This document shows positions 13,295 to 13,514 of a DNA stretch of 13,514 nt, in pieces. Source of the DNA: F23-B02 sp963650165 (lineage in GTDB: Bacteria > Bacillota > Clostridia > Oscillospirales > Oscillospiraceae); the NCBI GenBank assembly GCA_963650165.1, contig CAVJKX010000033.1, forward strand, positions 1 to 13,514. The letters are read 5' to 3'. The notes under the pieces were generated by a model. That model saw only the letters and a list, made by a program, of their open reading frames with translations, had not been told where the DNA came from and did not search any database. A program made the translations under genes and the position numbers. Every line of letters begins with the position of its first letter. Positions within the stretch are counted from its first letter, which is position 1.

Positions 13295-13492
13295 TTTTTA
13301 GAGGCGTATTTAGGCACCTACGGATACGGGTATCTCTGGCAGCCCGGTTCGATACCGCCGACGAAATAAGAACACTGCCGCGTAACGCGAGTGCGGAAAA
13401 AATTTGTTTATTCCGCTGTATCGGTTTCCTGCGCGGCTTCCGGTCGGGATGCGCAAAACCGTATCGGCACAATGCGGCAGCGCCTCTAAAAA
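13295..13492 (+). repeat. Approximately 198-bp palindromic element with perfect 12-bp inverted ends
   Basis: TTTTTAGAGGCG (13295-13306) and CGCCTCTAAAAA (13481-13492) are perfect inverted termini. The left half (13295-13373) is the second copy of the repeat at 121-199. The right half (about 13400-13492) is a more diverged copy in the opposite orientation, sharing GCGCAA-AA-CGTATC and CAATGCG. Smaller hairpins lie inside (GATAC-GG-GTATC at 13323-13334). No reading frame of substance is present. It resembles a MITE or large repeat-type palindrome, not a gene. Confidence 0.65.
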
Positions 13493-13495
13493 TCC

Positions 13496-13512
13496 GTGCA
13501 GCAAAGCTGCAC
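13496..13512. repeat. Short perfect hairpin at right edge
   Basis: GTGCAGC, AAA, GCTGCAC (13496-13512) is a perfect 7-bp stem directly following the larger repeat element. It has no T-run within the window. It may be part of another repeat cut off by the window edge. Confidence 0.5.
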
Positions 13513-13514
13513 AC

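Noticed and set aside
13345..13360. tRNA T-arm-like GGTTCGATACC
   Set aside because: Only about 3 bp of stem form, no acceptor or anticodon arms are present, and the left copy of the repeat has a different sequence here.

Overview
The window looks like chromosomal DNA of a GC-rich, endospore-forming Firmicute of the Clostridia, probably an Oscillospiraceae-like gut anaerobe. This is inferred from a complete spo0A with 0A-box-like sites upstream, a PheB-type ACT protein, a short clostridial-type CstA, an Fe-S-rich flavoprotein of anaerobic type, and AGGAGG-like ribosome binding sites. No rRNA, tRNA, CRISPR array, transposase or phage gene is visible. Names rest on reading the proteins; no database search was run.

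Layout. 1-212 is an intergenic tract of repeats. 213-932 (-) is a GntR/FCD regulator. 1122-2586 (-) holds pheB followed by a short aspartate kinase, separated by an intrinsic terminator. 2697-3128 (+) is a small YdcZ-type membrane protein. 3227-3457 (+) is a 76-residue single-span membrane protein ending in a terminator. 3720-4496 (+) is spo0A, with its own regulatory region and terminator. 4681-5232 (-) is a TetR regulator divergent from a two-gene operon: a 937-residue Fe-S/FAD oxidoreductase (5387-8200) and hypA (8210-8548). 8653-9000 (+) is an unrecognised gene that converges, across a bidirectional terminator, on an O-antigen ligase-like membrane protein (9056-10573, -). 10845-12323 (+) is cstA, and 12429-13292 (+) is an EamA-type transporter. 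13293-13514 is another intergenic repeat tract.

How the parts may fit. The TetR-oxidoreductase-hypA unit is the most self-contained module: a regulator, a large electron-transfer protein and a nickel-type metallochaperone, with no hydrogenase or other hyp genes in view. The pheB-aspartate kinase unit concerns aspartate-family amino acid supply, and the kinase has apparently lost most of its first ACT domain. The other genes (two transporters, CstA, the O-antigen ligase-like protein) appear to be independent units, most with their own promoter or terminator.

The most unexpected non-coding signal is a repeat of about 80 bp present at both ends of the window in opposite orientations. Each copy starts within a few bases of a stop codon (GntR gene on the left, EamA transporter on the right). 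The right copy is one half of an approximately 198-bp element with perfect 12-bp inverted ends. The spo0A receiver domain also departs from consensus at several phosphorylation-site positions.
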